DNA of 37,192 bases from a virus. The stretch's first letter is position 1. Each line of letters starts with the position of its first letter. This document shows, piece after piece, positions 20,835-27,174 of this stretch. A program made the translations under genes and the position numbers. The stretch lies in the IMG/VR virus record IMGVR_UViG_3300032092_000111, positions 1 through 37,192 of that record. One strand, written 5' to 3'. The notes under the pieces are model-generated. The model saw only the letters and a program-made list of their open reading frames with translations, was not told where the DNA came from and searched no databases.

Positions 20835-20944
20835 GAAAGTTATTCAATCCAGACGATAAGTTAGCTGACTTCATAGACCGCCATGCAGGAGTAGTCTTAG
20901 CGTGTATGCTATTACTTTCCCTGCTAATGGACAGCTTTGCATGA
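20831..20944 (+). CDS. 37-residue membrane micro-protein
   Basis: 38-codon frame starting in an ATGA overlap with the previous gene and ending in another ATGA overlap with the next, so it fills the space exactly. The N-terminal 20 residues are charged (MRKLFNPDDKLADFIDRHAG) and a hydrophobic helix follows (GVVLACMLLLSLLMDSF). A single-span inner membrane peptide is likely. It may modulate a host membrane target. Function unknown. Confidence 0.6.
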   Translation: MRKLFNPDDKLADFIDRHAGVVLACMLLLSLLMDSFA

Positions 20945-21123
20945 AGAAGGTTTTTCCATCAATCTTAGACCAGAACTTTAAATATGTTCCTTCGGGCAAG
21001 ACGAACATTCGCAAGACTTTTGATCGTATTCGCAAAGAGCAAAAGGAGGCTGCAACGGTACAAACTATTCAGGAATCACAATCTCACAATATCATTTTCA
21101 ATAAGAAATTCTTTCAAGGATAA
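20941..21123 (+). CDS. Small basic early protein (FKYVPSGKTNIRKTF family)
   Basis: 60 residues from ATG at 20941, chosen over the longer frame from 20902 because it makes an ATGA junction. VFPSILDQNFKYVPSGKTNIRKTFDRIRKEQ resembles short proteins often found before ERF/SSB genes in phages. It is basic and probably binds nucleic acid or a partner. No membrane segment. Five-base gap to the ERF gene. Confidence 0.6.
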   Translation: MKKVFPSILDQNFKYVPSGKTNIRKTFDRIRKEQKEAATVQTIQESQSHNIIFNKKFFQG

Positions 21124-21128
21124 ATAAT

Positions 21129-21752
21129 ATGACCTCGATGAATGTTTACCAGAAACTTCAACTAGCTCGTGTCAAGTTACAGAACGTTGAGCTAAAGAAG
21201 TCTGGTCACAATAAATTTGCTGGCTATCGTTACTTTGAGCTTGCTGACTTCCTACCTACGGTCAACTCTATCTTTAATGAAGTCGGTTTATCTCATACCC
21301 TAGAGTTCACAGATACTCTAGCGACAATGCAGGTTATCGACTTTGAGAAAGGTGGCATAGCTAAGTTCACTTGCCCTATGGCTACGGCTGAACTTAAAGG
21401 CTGTCATCCAGTCCAGAACCTCGGAGCATCGATAACGTATATCACTCGTTATCTGTTGGTCATGGCTCTAGCGATCTGTGAACACGATGCACTAGACGCT
21501 ACGACTGGTAAGGATGAGCCTAAATCAGCCAAACCAGTCACCAAAGACGTATTCGATACGTTAGACGAGCAATCTCAGAATGAGATTAAGAGCTATGCGG
21601 CTGACATCATTATGATGATTCATAAGGATAAGGTCGGAGATGCAGTCGAGTACATCAATTCTCTGGAACTAGATGCAGACTGGAAAACTGCACTTTGGTC
21701 ACAGTTGGATAGTAAGCAACGATCAGCCATTAAGAAATTTGCTCAAGGATAA
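21129..21752 (+). CDS. ERF-family single-strand annealing protein
   Basis: 207 residues. The ERF core is seen in NKFAGYRYFELADFLPTVNSIFNEVGL (residues about 27-53) and QNLGASITYITRYLLVMALAICEHDALDATTGK (about 97-130). Such proteins anneal complementary single strands and drive phage recombination and end repair. The C-terminal 60 residues are a helical tail. It is followed four bases later by an SSB-like gene, the usual partner. No exonuclease gene is adjacent. Confidence 0.85.
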   Translation: MTSMNVYQKLQLARVKLQNVELKKSGHNKFAGYRYFELADFLPTVNSIFNEVGLSHTLEFTDTLATMQVIDFEKGGIAKFTCPMATAELKGCHPVQNLGASITYITRYLLVMALAICEHDALDATTGKDEPKSAKPVTKDVFDTLDEQSQNEIKSYAADIIMMIHKDKVGDAVEYINSLELDADWKTALWSQLDSKQRSAIKKFAQG

Positions 21753-21755
21753 AAC

Positions 21756-22013
21756 ATGGAATACGACAATACGAATCGCGGAACACTAGGTAAGAACCTG
21801 AATAAGAAGTCTGACAGTCATCCTGACTATAGTGGTCAGTTGAACATTGACGGTACGGATTACTGGCTCTCAGGCTGGCTTAAAGAGTCTAAGAAGGACG
21901 GTTCTAAGTTCTTTTCTCTAGCGGTTAAGCCAAAGGACTCTAAGCCTTCTAAGGCTCGTAAAAAGGTTGTAGATGATTTTGAGGATGATGATCTTAGTGA
22001 TACGCCGTTTTGA
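21756..22013 (+). CDS. SSB-like single-stranded DNA binding protein
   Basis: 85 residues. A short OB-like core (YSGQLNIDGTDYWLSGWLKE then KFFSLAVKPKD) ends with a strongly acidic tip, VDDFEDDDLSDTPF, matching the C-terminal protein-interaction peptides of SSB proteins (DDxxF-type). Small for an SSB, as in some phages. It is coupled to the ERF gene and likely delivers it to single strands. A 261-bp non-coding stretch follows. Confidence 0.72.
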   Translation: MEYDNTNRGTLGKNLNKKSDSHPDYSGQLNIDGTDYWLSGWLKESKKDGSKFFSLAVKPKDSKPSKARKKVVDDFEDDDLSDTPF

Positions 22014-22035
22014 TCTACGGGGGAAAACTTATTTA

Positions 22036-22255
22036 CAGACAAGTGAGTCTGGAAGGATAGATAAGCGAGTACCTCACCCTTATGGAGGAAAGCGGATACT
22101 AGGTCGATGTTAGCGCACCGACGAATTCCACTAGACGCAGCGATTACTCCTAACGCCTAGCTAGTGGTGGCGTGTAACCCTAGCAGCATACGCAATGACC
22201 TCCTTCGTGTTGTCTCCCGTGATTGTGAGTATGCGGACACCTCGGAAAGACGAGG
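22036..22255 (+). ncRNA. Candidate structured RNA between SSB-like and HTH genes
   Basis: Base-pairing stems in order: CAGAC/GTCTG (22036-22040, 22047-22051), ATAAG/CTTAT (22061-22065, 22079-22083), GTCG/CGAC (22103-22106, 22119-22122), CCACTAG/CTAGTGG (22128-22134, 22161-22167), GCGTGT/ATACGC (22170-22175, 22188-22193) and CCTCG/CGAGG (22240-22244, 22251-22255). GGAGG (22084-22088) can pair with CCTCC (22199-22203), closing a junction around the three central stems. No credible long ORF. No U-tract follows. It may be a regulatory or small RNA; the family is not recognised. It could instead be an untranslated leader of the HTH gene. Confidence 0.55.
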
Positions 22256-22274
22256 ATTAACCTAAGAGGAAACC

Positions 22275-22466
22275 ATGAAACTGTTAGATTTTCTGAAAGA
22301 GAGATTCAACATTAAGAATGACCGTCATCTAGCTTTGGCTATGGGTGTTCGTGCGCCAGCTATCAGCAAGATCAGGAACGGTCATACAGCGATTACGCCA
22401 GCGTTTATCCTGATTGTCCATGAGACATTTGATATCCCTGTGAAAGAGATTAAGGCATTGATATGA
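22275..22466 (+). CDS. Cro-sized helix-turn-helix DNA-binding protein
   Basis: 63 residues. RHLALAMGVRAPAISKIRNG (residues about 17-36) is a helix-turn-helix of the XRE/Cro type. TPAFILIVHETFDIPVKEI forms the following helix. AGAGGAAACC precedes the ATG. Single-domain Cro-like size suggests a dimeric repressor or switch protein. It may bind the repeated motif at 20191 and 16109; that is inference. It overlaps the next gene by four bases (ATGA). Confidence 0.78.
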   Translation: MKLLDFLKERFNIKNDRHLALAMGVRAPAISKIRNGHTAITPAFILIVHETFDIPVKEIKALI

Positions 22467-22768
22467 GCTATGAATCTACGGAGCTTGAAGTCGTTAGATG
22501 GGGGGAGGCTAGAGGAATCGTGCAGAACTCAGATAGTAAAACTCAATTACTCAAGGCTTTCTCAGAGATGGGGGAATTAGCAGATGCGATTACCAAACGA
22601 GATCGTGACGGAATTATCGATGGACTTGGCGACGTTCTTGTATGTCTTACTATGGTGGCTGCTATTGAAGATGTCGATCTGAAACAATGCTTTGCTTCAG
22701 CATACGAACAGATTAAAGATAGAAAGGGCTACCTCAATGCCACAGGAGTATTCGTCAAAGATGCTTGA
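22463..22768 (+). CDS. MazG-like nucleotide pyrophosphohydrolase
   Basis: 101 residues. KAFSEMGELADAI gives E35, E38 and D41, and IIDGLGDVLVCL gives D53 and D57, matching the divalent-metal site of MazG/dUTPase-like all-alpha NTP pyrophosphohydrolases. YEQIKDRKGYLNATGVFVKD is a typical C-terminal end. Such phage enzymes cleave NTPs or alarmone-related nucleotides. Coupled with the HTH gene. Single-domain form. Confidence 0.82.
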   Translation: MSYESTELEVVRWGEARGIVQNSDSKTQLLKAFSEMGELADAITKRDRDGIIDGLGDVLVCLTMVAAIEDVDLKQCFASAYEQIKDRKGYLNATGVFVKDA

Positions 22769-22955
22769 AGAACTCCAAAAGGTTATAGCTATGGTCAATA
22801 CATGGTGGGCTAAGTCGATGGTCGCTATTGTTTTAGCCGTAATTGGTTATAACGTAGGAGCAATCCAGACTGAGATTAGGATAGCGTCAGATTGTAAGTT
22901 TGCTAACGCTTTTAGAGTAGATATTCAGGCATTTAGTTGCCAGAGGAAATTATGA
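22761..22955 (+). CDS. Small single-span membrane protein
   Basis: 64 residues from ATG at 22761, an eight-base overlap with the MazG gene. Alternatives are ATG at 22737 or 22791. After a short amphipathic start, WWAKSMVAIVLAVIGYNVGA is a membrane helix, and the rest is polar with two Cys. Position in the early operon suggests a host-membrane factor. No family recognised. It overlaps the next gene as ATGA. Confidence 0.5.
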   Translation: MLEELQKVIAMVNTWWAKSMVAIVLAVIGYNVGAIQTEIRIASDCKFANAFRVDIQAFSCQRKL

Positions 22956-23191
22956 ACAAAGAGCAAATTAACCGAATCATCCAAGATAACGAGTTATTTC
23001 ACGGGATGATGGCATTAGGCGTAGTTATGGATGCGAACCACCTTGAGAAGTTTGCCAAGCTAGTTGCAGCAGAGGAGCGCGAGGCGTGTGCGAAAGAGAT
23101 TAACGCTGAAATTAATGATGAAATTGAGGATGAGGCTTATTGCATTCTTGTTACGCTATTAGCCCGTATCCGCGCAAGGGGACAGGGATGA
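22952..23191 (+). CDS. Small early protein, EREACAK family (tandem paralogue 1)
   Basis: 79 residues from ATG at 22952 (ATGA junction; the longer frame from 22937 is not needed). LEKFAKLVAAEEREACAKEI and the end LLARIRARGQG match the next gene (FAALVYAEG, AEREACAKVMAW, AAIRARGQ). This FA-LVAAEEREACAK element is common in phage accessory proteins. All-helical and charged. Function unknown. The paired genes probably arose by duplication. Confidence 0.62.
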   Translation: MNKEQINRIIQDNELFHGMMALGVVMDANHLEKFAKLVAAEEREACAKEINAEINDEIEDEAYCILVTLLARIRARGQG

Positions 23192-23454
23192 ACACAGAAG
23201 ACATTATCCGCATGGCGCGGGAGGCTGGAATATCTAAGCCGTGGGATCAGGAGCCTGTGAAATGGGAAACGCTTGGACGCTTTGCCGCCCTTGTGTATGC
23301 AGAAGGGCATAAGGATGGGCTTGATGATTTTGAAGCCTGTGTTCTTCCTGCGGCAATAAAAGCAGAGCGCGAAGCGTGTGCGAAGGTAATGGCGTGGCTT
23401 TTGAAGATGCCTGAGAACGATGTAAGTGCCGCTATCCGCGCAAGGGGGCAATAA
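23188..23454 (+). CDS. Small early protein, EREACAK family (tandem paralogue 2)
   Basis: 88 residues from ATG at 23188 (ATGA junction; an extension to 23140 would overlap paralogue 1 and is rejected). MNTEDIIRMAREAGISKPW is a widespread phage N-terminal motif, also seen in the leftward gene at 16439. The C-terminal half carries AIKAEREACAKVMAW and AAIRARGQ, shared with paralogue 1. Function unknown. Confidence 0.65.
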   Translation: MNTEDIIRMAREAGISKPWDQEPVKWETLGRFAALVYAEGHKDGLDDFEACVLPAAIKAEREACAKVMAWLLKMPENDVSAAIRARGQ

Positions 23455-23654
23455 TGGGCAGACCTAGAAAGAACCCGGATGATCCTAAGTGGAACAAAGA
23501 AACTGAGATTAAGCCTTCCAGAGACTATGACTGGAACCTGTTCTTTGCAGCCGCTTTGGGCGGTTTAATTGCTAAGGGTGGTCTGTCCTATGACCAGCTA
23601 ATAAAAACGGCTTCTAGCATCGCTACAGAGGCTCAGGACTCACTTTCTGAGTGA
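23454..23654 (+). CDS. Last rightward gene, small hypothetical
   Basis: 66 residues. It begins MGRPRKNPDDPKWNKETEIK, a basic AT-hook-like GRPRK start, then DWNLFFAAALGGLIAKGGLSYDQLIKTASSIA, partly hydrophobic but not a clear membrane span. The TAATG junction with the gene before is tight. Its stop overlaps the convergent Rz gene, inside the hairpin at 23637-23657. May bind DNA through the N-terminal hook; not recognised. Confidence 0.55.
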   Translation: MGRPRKNPDDPKWNKETEIKPSRDYDWNLFFAAALGGLIAKGGLSYDQLIKTASSIATEAQDSLSE

Positions 23655-23657
23655 GTC
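23637..23657. terminator. Bidirectional hairpin at convergent gene ends
   Basis: GACTCACT and AGTGAGTC form a perfect 8-bp stem with a five-base loop. The stop codons of both opposing genes (plus TGA at 23652-23654, minus TGA at 23642-23640) lie symmetrically inside the arms. No U-tract on either side. It probably limits read-through between the two transcription blocks or protects 3' ends. Confidence 0.6.
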
Positions 23658-24104
23658 ATATTGTGCATAGCATTGCTTCAACGCGAGTCTCAGGGTATCA
23701 GCCTCTATTGCTATTTGGACAAGACTTTCTGCATCTTCTCTAAAAAGGTCTTTTCCAGAACATCCTGAGATACCGGGTCTAGTGCTGGTGGAACCGGACA
23801 CGGAACCTGCTTGGGAGGAGCTTGGACGGTGCTGCAAGCTGTTAGTGAGAGCAGTAGTCCTAGCATTAAGGTCACGGATTTCACGGTCTTTCTCCTGTCT
23901 TAATCGGTCTGCATTTGCCTGTAGCTCCTGTTCCTTCGCCCTAGCCGCTTCTTGACCCTTGGCATATTCCGCATATTGAGCGGCTTTTTCCTTGTCCCAC
24001 AAGTTTTGTATCTTCGCCTGACCATGCTCTGAACCCTGAAAATATCCTGCACCTGCTGCCGCGATAACGGCAACCAAGGAACCGAGTAGAAAGTAAGGAT
24101 TCAT
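23640..24104 (-). CDS. Rz: Rz-like inner-membrane spanin
   Basis: 154 residues. The N-terminal helix FLLGSLVAVIAAAGAGYF (residues about 5-22) anchors in the inner membrane, and residues 32-95 form a periplasmic coiled coil rich in Ala, Glu, Gln and Lys (KEQELQANADRLRQEKDREI). This is the i-spanin layout that bridges to the outer-membrane o-spanin for final lysis. A second gene, Rz1, is nested within it in another frame (23711-23884), which explains the Ser-rich segment around residues 90-115. The ATG makes an ATGA junction with the upstream gene. Confidence 0.82.
   Translation of the reverse strand: MNPYFLLGSLVAVIAAAGAGYFQGSEHGQAKIQNLWDKEKAAQYAEYAKGQEAARAKEQELQANADRLRQEKDREIRDLNARTTALTNSLQHRPSSSQAGSVSGSTSTRPGISGCSGKDLFREDAESLVQIAIEADTLRLALKQCYAQYDSLRK
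23711..23884 (-). CDS. Rz1: Rz1-like outer-membrane spanin lipoprotein nested in Rz
   Basis: 57 residues from GTG at 23884, with GGAG seven bases before it, in the +1 frame of Rz and wholly inside it. The signal VKSVTLMLGLLLSLTAC has a lipobox-type LTAC (Cys17). The mature part is short and Pro-rich (VQAPPKQVPCPVPPALDPV) with a charged C-terminal helix. This is exactly the o-spanin pattern: a lipoprotein in the outer membrane that binds Rz across the periplasm. Length and nested arrangement match lambda Rz1. Confidence 0.8.
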   Translation of the reverse strand: MKSVTLMLGLLLSLTACSTVQAPPKQVPCPVPPALDPVSQDVLEKTFLEKMQKVLSK

Positions 24105-24286
24105 TTAGACGGTATTTTGGTCGAGTCGAGCTTCTTATGGACTTTAACCTCTCTACAGACTTCTTTCTCTTTACCACCCTTAACCTTCTCAACGTGACAG
24201 ACTTTTTTAGTCTCGGCAGCATGAATCTGGAACACCAAGAAAGCACTTAGCAGAACGGTAACAGCCATGCGTAGGTAGATAATCAT
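24101..24286 (-). CDS. Small secreted or membrane-anchored lysis-region protein
   Basis: 61 residues. A hydrophobic N-terminal helix ends at AHAA-like cleavage sequence (LSAFLVFQIHAAET), so a signal peptide or anchor is likely. The remainder is basic with two Cys (KVCHVEKVKGGKEKEVCREVKVHKKL), which could form a disulfide in the periplasm. No known motif. ATGA junctions on both sides place it firmly in the lysis operon. Confidence 0.6.
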   Translation of the reverse strand: MIIYLRMAVTVLLSAFLVFQIHAAETKKVCHVEKVKGGKEKEVCREVKVHKKLDSTKIPSK

Positions 24287-24720
24287 GTGATCTCCGGGTG
24301 AGGTGGTTGTTCGGGTTTCTCTTTAAGGCTCGTCACAGGGGCTATAGAAGGCTCTATACGGGCTTGTATAGGGCTAGGCGACTTAGGTGCTGGTGGAGTA
24401 GGCGTATCTGACCGTTCCTTCTCTGTGGACAGATTAGGTGGCACAAACTGAGGCAGAGCATCCTTACCCTTGACCGCTAGGAGCGTTGCCAATGAGCCAA
24501 GAATATACTTGCTCATGTCAGATAGGATCAGGAAGAACTGCTTATCCGCTGGAGCCATACCGTTCATAGGCTGCGTTACAAACACAACGCTATAAAGCGA
24601 TACTCCGACCATGATAATGACCGTACAGCAGAAGGTTACAGCGATACAGAACTTAATTACGGCATCGTGCTGCTCCTGCGTCATTGCAAGGAACTGGCTT
24701 ATCAACTTTAGCGGGTTCAT
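24283..24720 (-). CDS. Holin candidate (two membrane segments)
   Basis: 145 residues. Hydrophobic segments at about 22-48 (FCIAVTFCCTVIIMVGVSLYSVVF) and 68-84 (ILSDMSKYILGSLATLLAV), separated by a short loop, then a Pro/Ser/Lys-rich cytoplasmic-type tail (about 90-145). Two spans plus polar tail suit a small holin that opens the inner membrane for the endolysin. Its position two genes after the GH19 endolysin agrees. Other membrane proteins nearby are rivals. Confidence 0.6.
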   Translation of the reverse strand: MNPLKLISQFLAMTQEQHDAVIKFCIAVTFCCTVIIMVGVSLYSVVFVTQPMNGMAPADKQFFLILSDMSKYILGSLATLLAVKGKDALPQFVPPNLSTEKERSDTPTPPAPKSPSPIQARIEPSIAPVTSLKEKPEQPPHPEIT

Positions 24721-24886
24721 CCTTAATTTCCTCTGGCTTAGTCAACTGATCCGGGCAGGTTCCTGTTGCCGAACAATAGGGTCTCTGGCATTGCTTAGTT
24801 TCCCAATTCTCAGGGTCTTGGCAGGGATAACGGAACCTATCACAGCCACTAAGAGCTAGAACCAAACATAGACAAAGCAATCTCAT
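24653..24886 (-). CDS. Small Cys-rich lipoprotein
   Basis: 77 residues from ATG at 24886 (an upstream ATG at 24907 is possible). MRLLCLCLVLALSGC is a signal peptide with an LSGC lipobox. The mature part is Cys-rich (RFRYPCQDPENWETKQCQRPYC then CPDQL) and likely held by disulfides in the periplasm. It overlaps the endolysin by 38 bases and the holin candidate by 68. It could be a second outer-membrane lysis lipoprotein or an exclusion factor. Confidence 0.7.
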   Translation of the reverse strand: MRLLCLCLVLALSGCDRFRYPCQDPENWETKQCQRPYCSATGTCPDQLTKPEEIKDEPAKVDKPVPCNDAGAARCRN

Positions 24887-25493
24887 AATGATGTTTCCTA
24901 TCCTCATAGCCTATATAACCGCCATTAATAGCGCGAGTTAAGCCCTTAAAATCATCTGCATCTACGAATCGATTGAGTTTATTCTCACTCCAAAACCAGC
25001 AAGCACTCTGACAGGCTCCTTCGAATGTTTCCAAATAGTCAACAGCTTGTTCAGGCGTAATCTCTAGGCTAGCTGCAAACCAAAAGTAGTTATTTTTGCC
25101 CGTTAGCTGCAAAATCCCACGACCACGGAATTTGAACCCATCACCAGAGGCTTCATCACCGTTACCCATACGATCAGCATAGACCTTCGAGGCAATCTTC
25201 TTAGGATTGCGCTCGTATTGCTTGGCAATCTCATGGGTAGGAAAGTATTTAGGAAATACCCGCTGTAGACCTGATGCAGAGTAGTTCAGGTTCTCTGTGA
25301 CAAAGACAAATCCACCGGATTCGTGACCACATTGGGCTAGGAAAGCAGCGACTCGTTTAGGTGTGTTGATCTCGTATTCCTCTAGCAGAGACTTACCTCC
25401 TAGCTCATCCTGCTTGCTAAAGAGTGCGTCATACCATTGCTGCGGATACTTGGTGTTAGGAGCAAACTTTTTGAACTGTGCCAGAGTTATCAT
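24849..25493 (-). CDS. Endolysin, GH19 chitinase/lysozyme family
   Basis: 214 residues. The GH19 signature includes AFLAQCGHESGGF with catalytic E58, TENLNYSA with second acid E67, and FKFRGRGILQLTGKNNY near residues 121-135. A C-terminal INGGYIGYEDRKHHYEIAL completes the fold. It would cleave peptidoglycan glycan strands once the inner membrane is opened. No signal peptide or SAR helix at the N-terminus, so it depends on a holin. Single-domain, no binding module. Confidence 0.92.
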   Translation of the reverse strand: MITLAQFKKFAPNTKYPQQWYDALFSKQDELGGKSLLEEYEINTPKRVAAFLAQCGHESGGFVFVTENLNYSASGLQRVFPKYFPTHEIAKQYERNPKKIASKVYADRMGNGDEASGDGFKFRGRGILQLTGKNNYFWFAASLEITPEQAVDYLETFEGACQSACWFWSENKLNRFVDADDFKGLTRAINGGYIGYEDRKHHYEIALSMFGSSS

Positions 25494-25795
25494 TTACTGT
25501 ACATCCTCTCAATCTGTATCTCTTTGCGTAACTCTTTCATCTTGCGAACCTCAATAACGGCTGCTTGAGTTGCATAATACATATCGTAGTACATAAATGC
25601 TAGTACAGGCATTACGATAAAGAACATTAAGATCACAGCTAGGACTACTGTAATCAAAGACCAAGGTACGTCCTCTGAATCGCGCTTTTCGTTACTAGCC
25701 ACAGTAGACCCGTTGCCCACATTACCGTAAACACGACTGCCCCAACGTAAATCAGACGCGCCTTGAGACGATTTATCGCCCTTCTTCGTTGCCAT
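25490..25795 (-). CDS. Small membrane protein overlapping its upstream neighbour
   Basis: 101 residues with a central membrane helix, WSLITVVLAVILMFFIVMPVLAFMYY (about residues 45-70), flanked by a polar N-terminus (MATKKGDKSSQGASDLRWGS) and a charged coiled C-terminus (AAVIEVRKMKELRKEIQIERM). It overlaps the 232-residue gene by 142 bp in another frame and the endolysin by four bases. Either a holin/antiholin-like factor or a virion-linked membrane protein. ATG at 25795; no internal start would remove the overlap. Confidence 0.6.
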   Translation of the reverse strand: MATKKGDKSSQGASDLRWGSRVYGNVGNGSTVASNEKRDSEDVPWSLITVVLAVILMFFIVMPVLAFMYYDMYYATQAAVIEVRKMKELRKEIQIERMYSK

Positions 25796-26352
25796 CTAGC
25801 CGCCTGAATCTTTCTCGTCTCTATCGCTAGTGCTTCGGCTTGCTCATTCTGTATATCAGTCCATGCCTTCTCAAACCTAGCCCATACTGACCCTAACTCT
25901 GGTGGCGTGTTATAGACCATCTGTTCCCTTACCTGAGCCAGCATCTCGTTGAGCTTAGATTCCAATCTAATACGCTCTAATGCCCTACGACCTAACGATA
26001 AATCACCCCTATAGACTTCTTTAGCCTCAGCCTCACTCTGGATGTATATCTTTGCTAATGCTTCGTACTGGTCAATAAAGTTACCAAGGTTAGACCAAAT
26101 ATCGTTAAGCACATCATCAGGTACAGCCTTGGCTACTTCCTGAACCTTCTTAACTTCTTCGTTATATTGTTTTTTCTGCTCAGGACTAGGATCAACGATC
26201 TTGTTATATTGTTCCTTTAAGTCCTTTAATACGCCACTTACGTCATTTCCAGTATTTTTTATTTGCTTGTAAAGGTCTACGCCTTTCTTGGCGAGGTCGA
26301 TTGCTGTGGTACAAGCCTTATAAGCAAGAGCTATACTCGCAGGATCGATCAC
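25654..26352 (-). CDS. C-terminally anchored coiled-coil membrane protein
   Basis: 232 residues from GTG at 26352, placed just after the stop at 26354. The N-terminus IDPASIALAYKACTTAIDLAKKGVDLYKQI and the long charged helices up to about 190 are soluble. One membrane helix, LIYVGAVVFTVMWATGLLWLV (about 200-220), ends the protein. The last 46 codons overlap the next gene. The IDPxS-type start is found in other phage proteins near lysis genes, as far as I recall. Function unknown. Confidence 0.6.
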   Translation of the reverse strand: MIDPASIALAYKACTTAIDLAKKGVDLYKQIKNTGNDVSGVLKDLKEQYNKIVDPSPEQKKQYNEEVKKVQEVAKAVPDDVLNDIWSNLGNFIDQYEALAKIYIQSEAEAKEVYRGDLSLGRRALERIRLESKLNEMLAQVREQMVYNTPPELGSVWARFEKAWTDIQNEQAEALAIETRKIQAARWQRRRAINRLKARLIYVGAVVFTVMWATGLLWLVTKSAIQRTYLGL

Positions 26353-26353
26353 A

Positions 26354-26632
26354 TCAGAATAGGTGTAGCTGTTTCTTCATGCTAATGATTTCGTTATGCA
26401 AGGCATGGTTAGCTTCCTCGCATTTACGGTTTTGTTCCTCGACAGCAGACAAACGCTCTGACAAACGTGATACTTCATCGCGCAAAGCCGTAACTATTTG
26501 TTCCCAAGCAGCACCAGTAACGTCAGCAGCATGATTGTTACGGTTATCAGCCTTGATCTTCTGGTACATAGCCCAAGCTCCAGCACCAATACCACCAAGA
26601 CCTACGACAAATTGTGAGATTAGGTTATCCAT
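26354..26632 (-). CDS. Small membrane-anchored coiled-coil protein
   Basis: 92 residues. FVVGLGGIGAGAWAMY (residues 8-23) is a short hydrophobic anchor. Residues 45-90 form a heptad coiled coil (RDEVSRLSERLSAVEEQNRK region). The topology, with an N-terminal anchor and a coil, resembles spanin or holin-like small proteins. It opens the membrane-protein group at the start of the lysis region, two bases after the fibre gene stop. Function unknown. Confidence 0.6.
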   Translation of the reverse strand: MDNLISQFVVGLGGIGAGAWAMYQKIKADNRNNHAADVTGAAWEQIVTALRDEVSRLSERLSAVEEQNRKCEEANHALHNEIISMKKQLHLF

Positions 26633-26634
26633 GA

Positions 26635-27174
26635 CTATTCATAAATGATGTTGATAGTTCCAGCGTCGAAGGTATCTGTGCCGTTGATTGTGGTGATGCG
26701 GACTCGATCTAGAGTGCCAGAAAGAGTTATATTGCCGCCGAAATATGCCATGCGACCAGCACCATCCACATACAAAATTCCAGTAGCAACCCAAGTATTT
26801 CCACTAATGTTTGTAAATATGGCATGACCTGATGCAACACTAGCTGCTGTGCTGGTATAACCACCAGTCACTATATAAGTAGTTACAGCGTTAGATCCAT
26901 TTGTTGTACTTGACGTTGTTGTAGAAACACTTGCTGCTCCTGAAAGATAACCAGTATTGGCAATACTTCCAGCACCTATCTGAAACACATAGTTAGAAGT
27001 TCCGCTTAATGAAACCCCACTCAACATCACCGTAATCCGACGCACCCAACTAGGGATCGACGTAAAGTCCACCGACGTACCGGATGCAGACACCGCAGTA
27101 CCTCTCTGCAAGCTGTCATACACCGCACCGCTGTTCGTGGTAACCCCTGCGCTACCGTTAATCGTGACAGTCAT
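26635..27174 (-). CDS. Tail fibre-like protein, paralogue of 28180-28758
   Basis: 179 residues, Ser/Thr/Gly-rich beta protein. SVDFTSIPSWVRRITVMLSGVS (about residues 35-56), FQIGAGSI and the end TLDRVRITTINGTDTFDAGTINIIYE are nearly identical to the paralogue at 28180. The middle differs. Conserved ends with a variable centre suggest receptor-binding or fibre-tip variants. ATG at 27174 overlaps the stop of the 107-residue gene. Probably a distal tail fibre subunit. Confidence 0.7.
   Translation of the reverse strand: MTVTINGSAGVTTNSGAVYDSLQRGTAVSASGTSVDFTSIPSWVRRITVMLSGVSLSGTSNYVFQIGAGSIANTGYLSGAASVSTTTSSTTNGSNAVTTYIVTGGYTSTAASVASGHAIFTNISGNTWVATGILYVDGAGRMAYFGGNITLSGTLDRVRITTINGTDTFDAGTINIIYE

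Noticed and set aside
22195-22260. 21-codon frame ending just before the HTH gene
   Set aside because: No ribosome binding site, overlaps predicted stems, and the peptide has no recognisable feature.
22018-22274. Possible tRNA or tRNA-like gene in the non-coding gap
   Set aside because: No TPsiC-arm consensus or cloverleaf spacing; the stems form a different arrangement.
23941-24246. 101-residue minus-strand frame over Rz and the 61-residue gene
   Set aside because: Arg-rich shadow frame overlapping two coupled genes; no lipobox, unlike the real nested Rz1.
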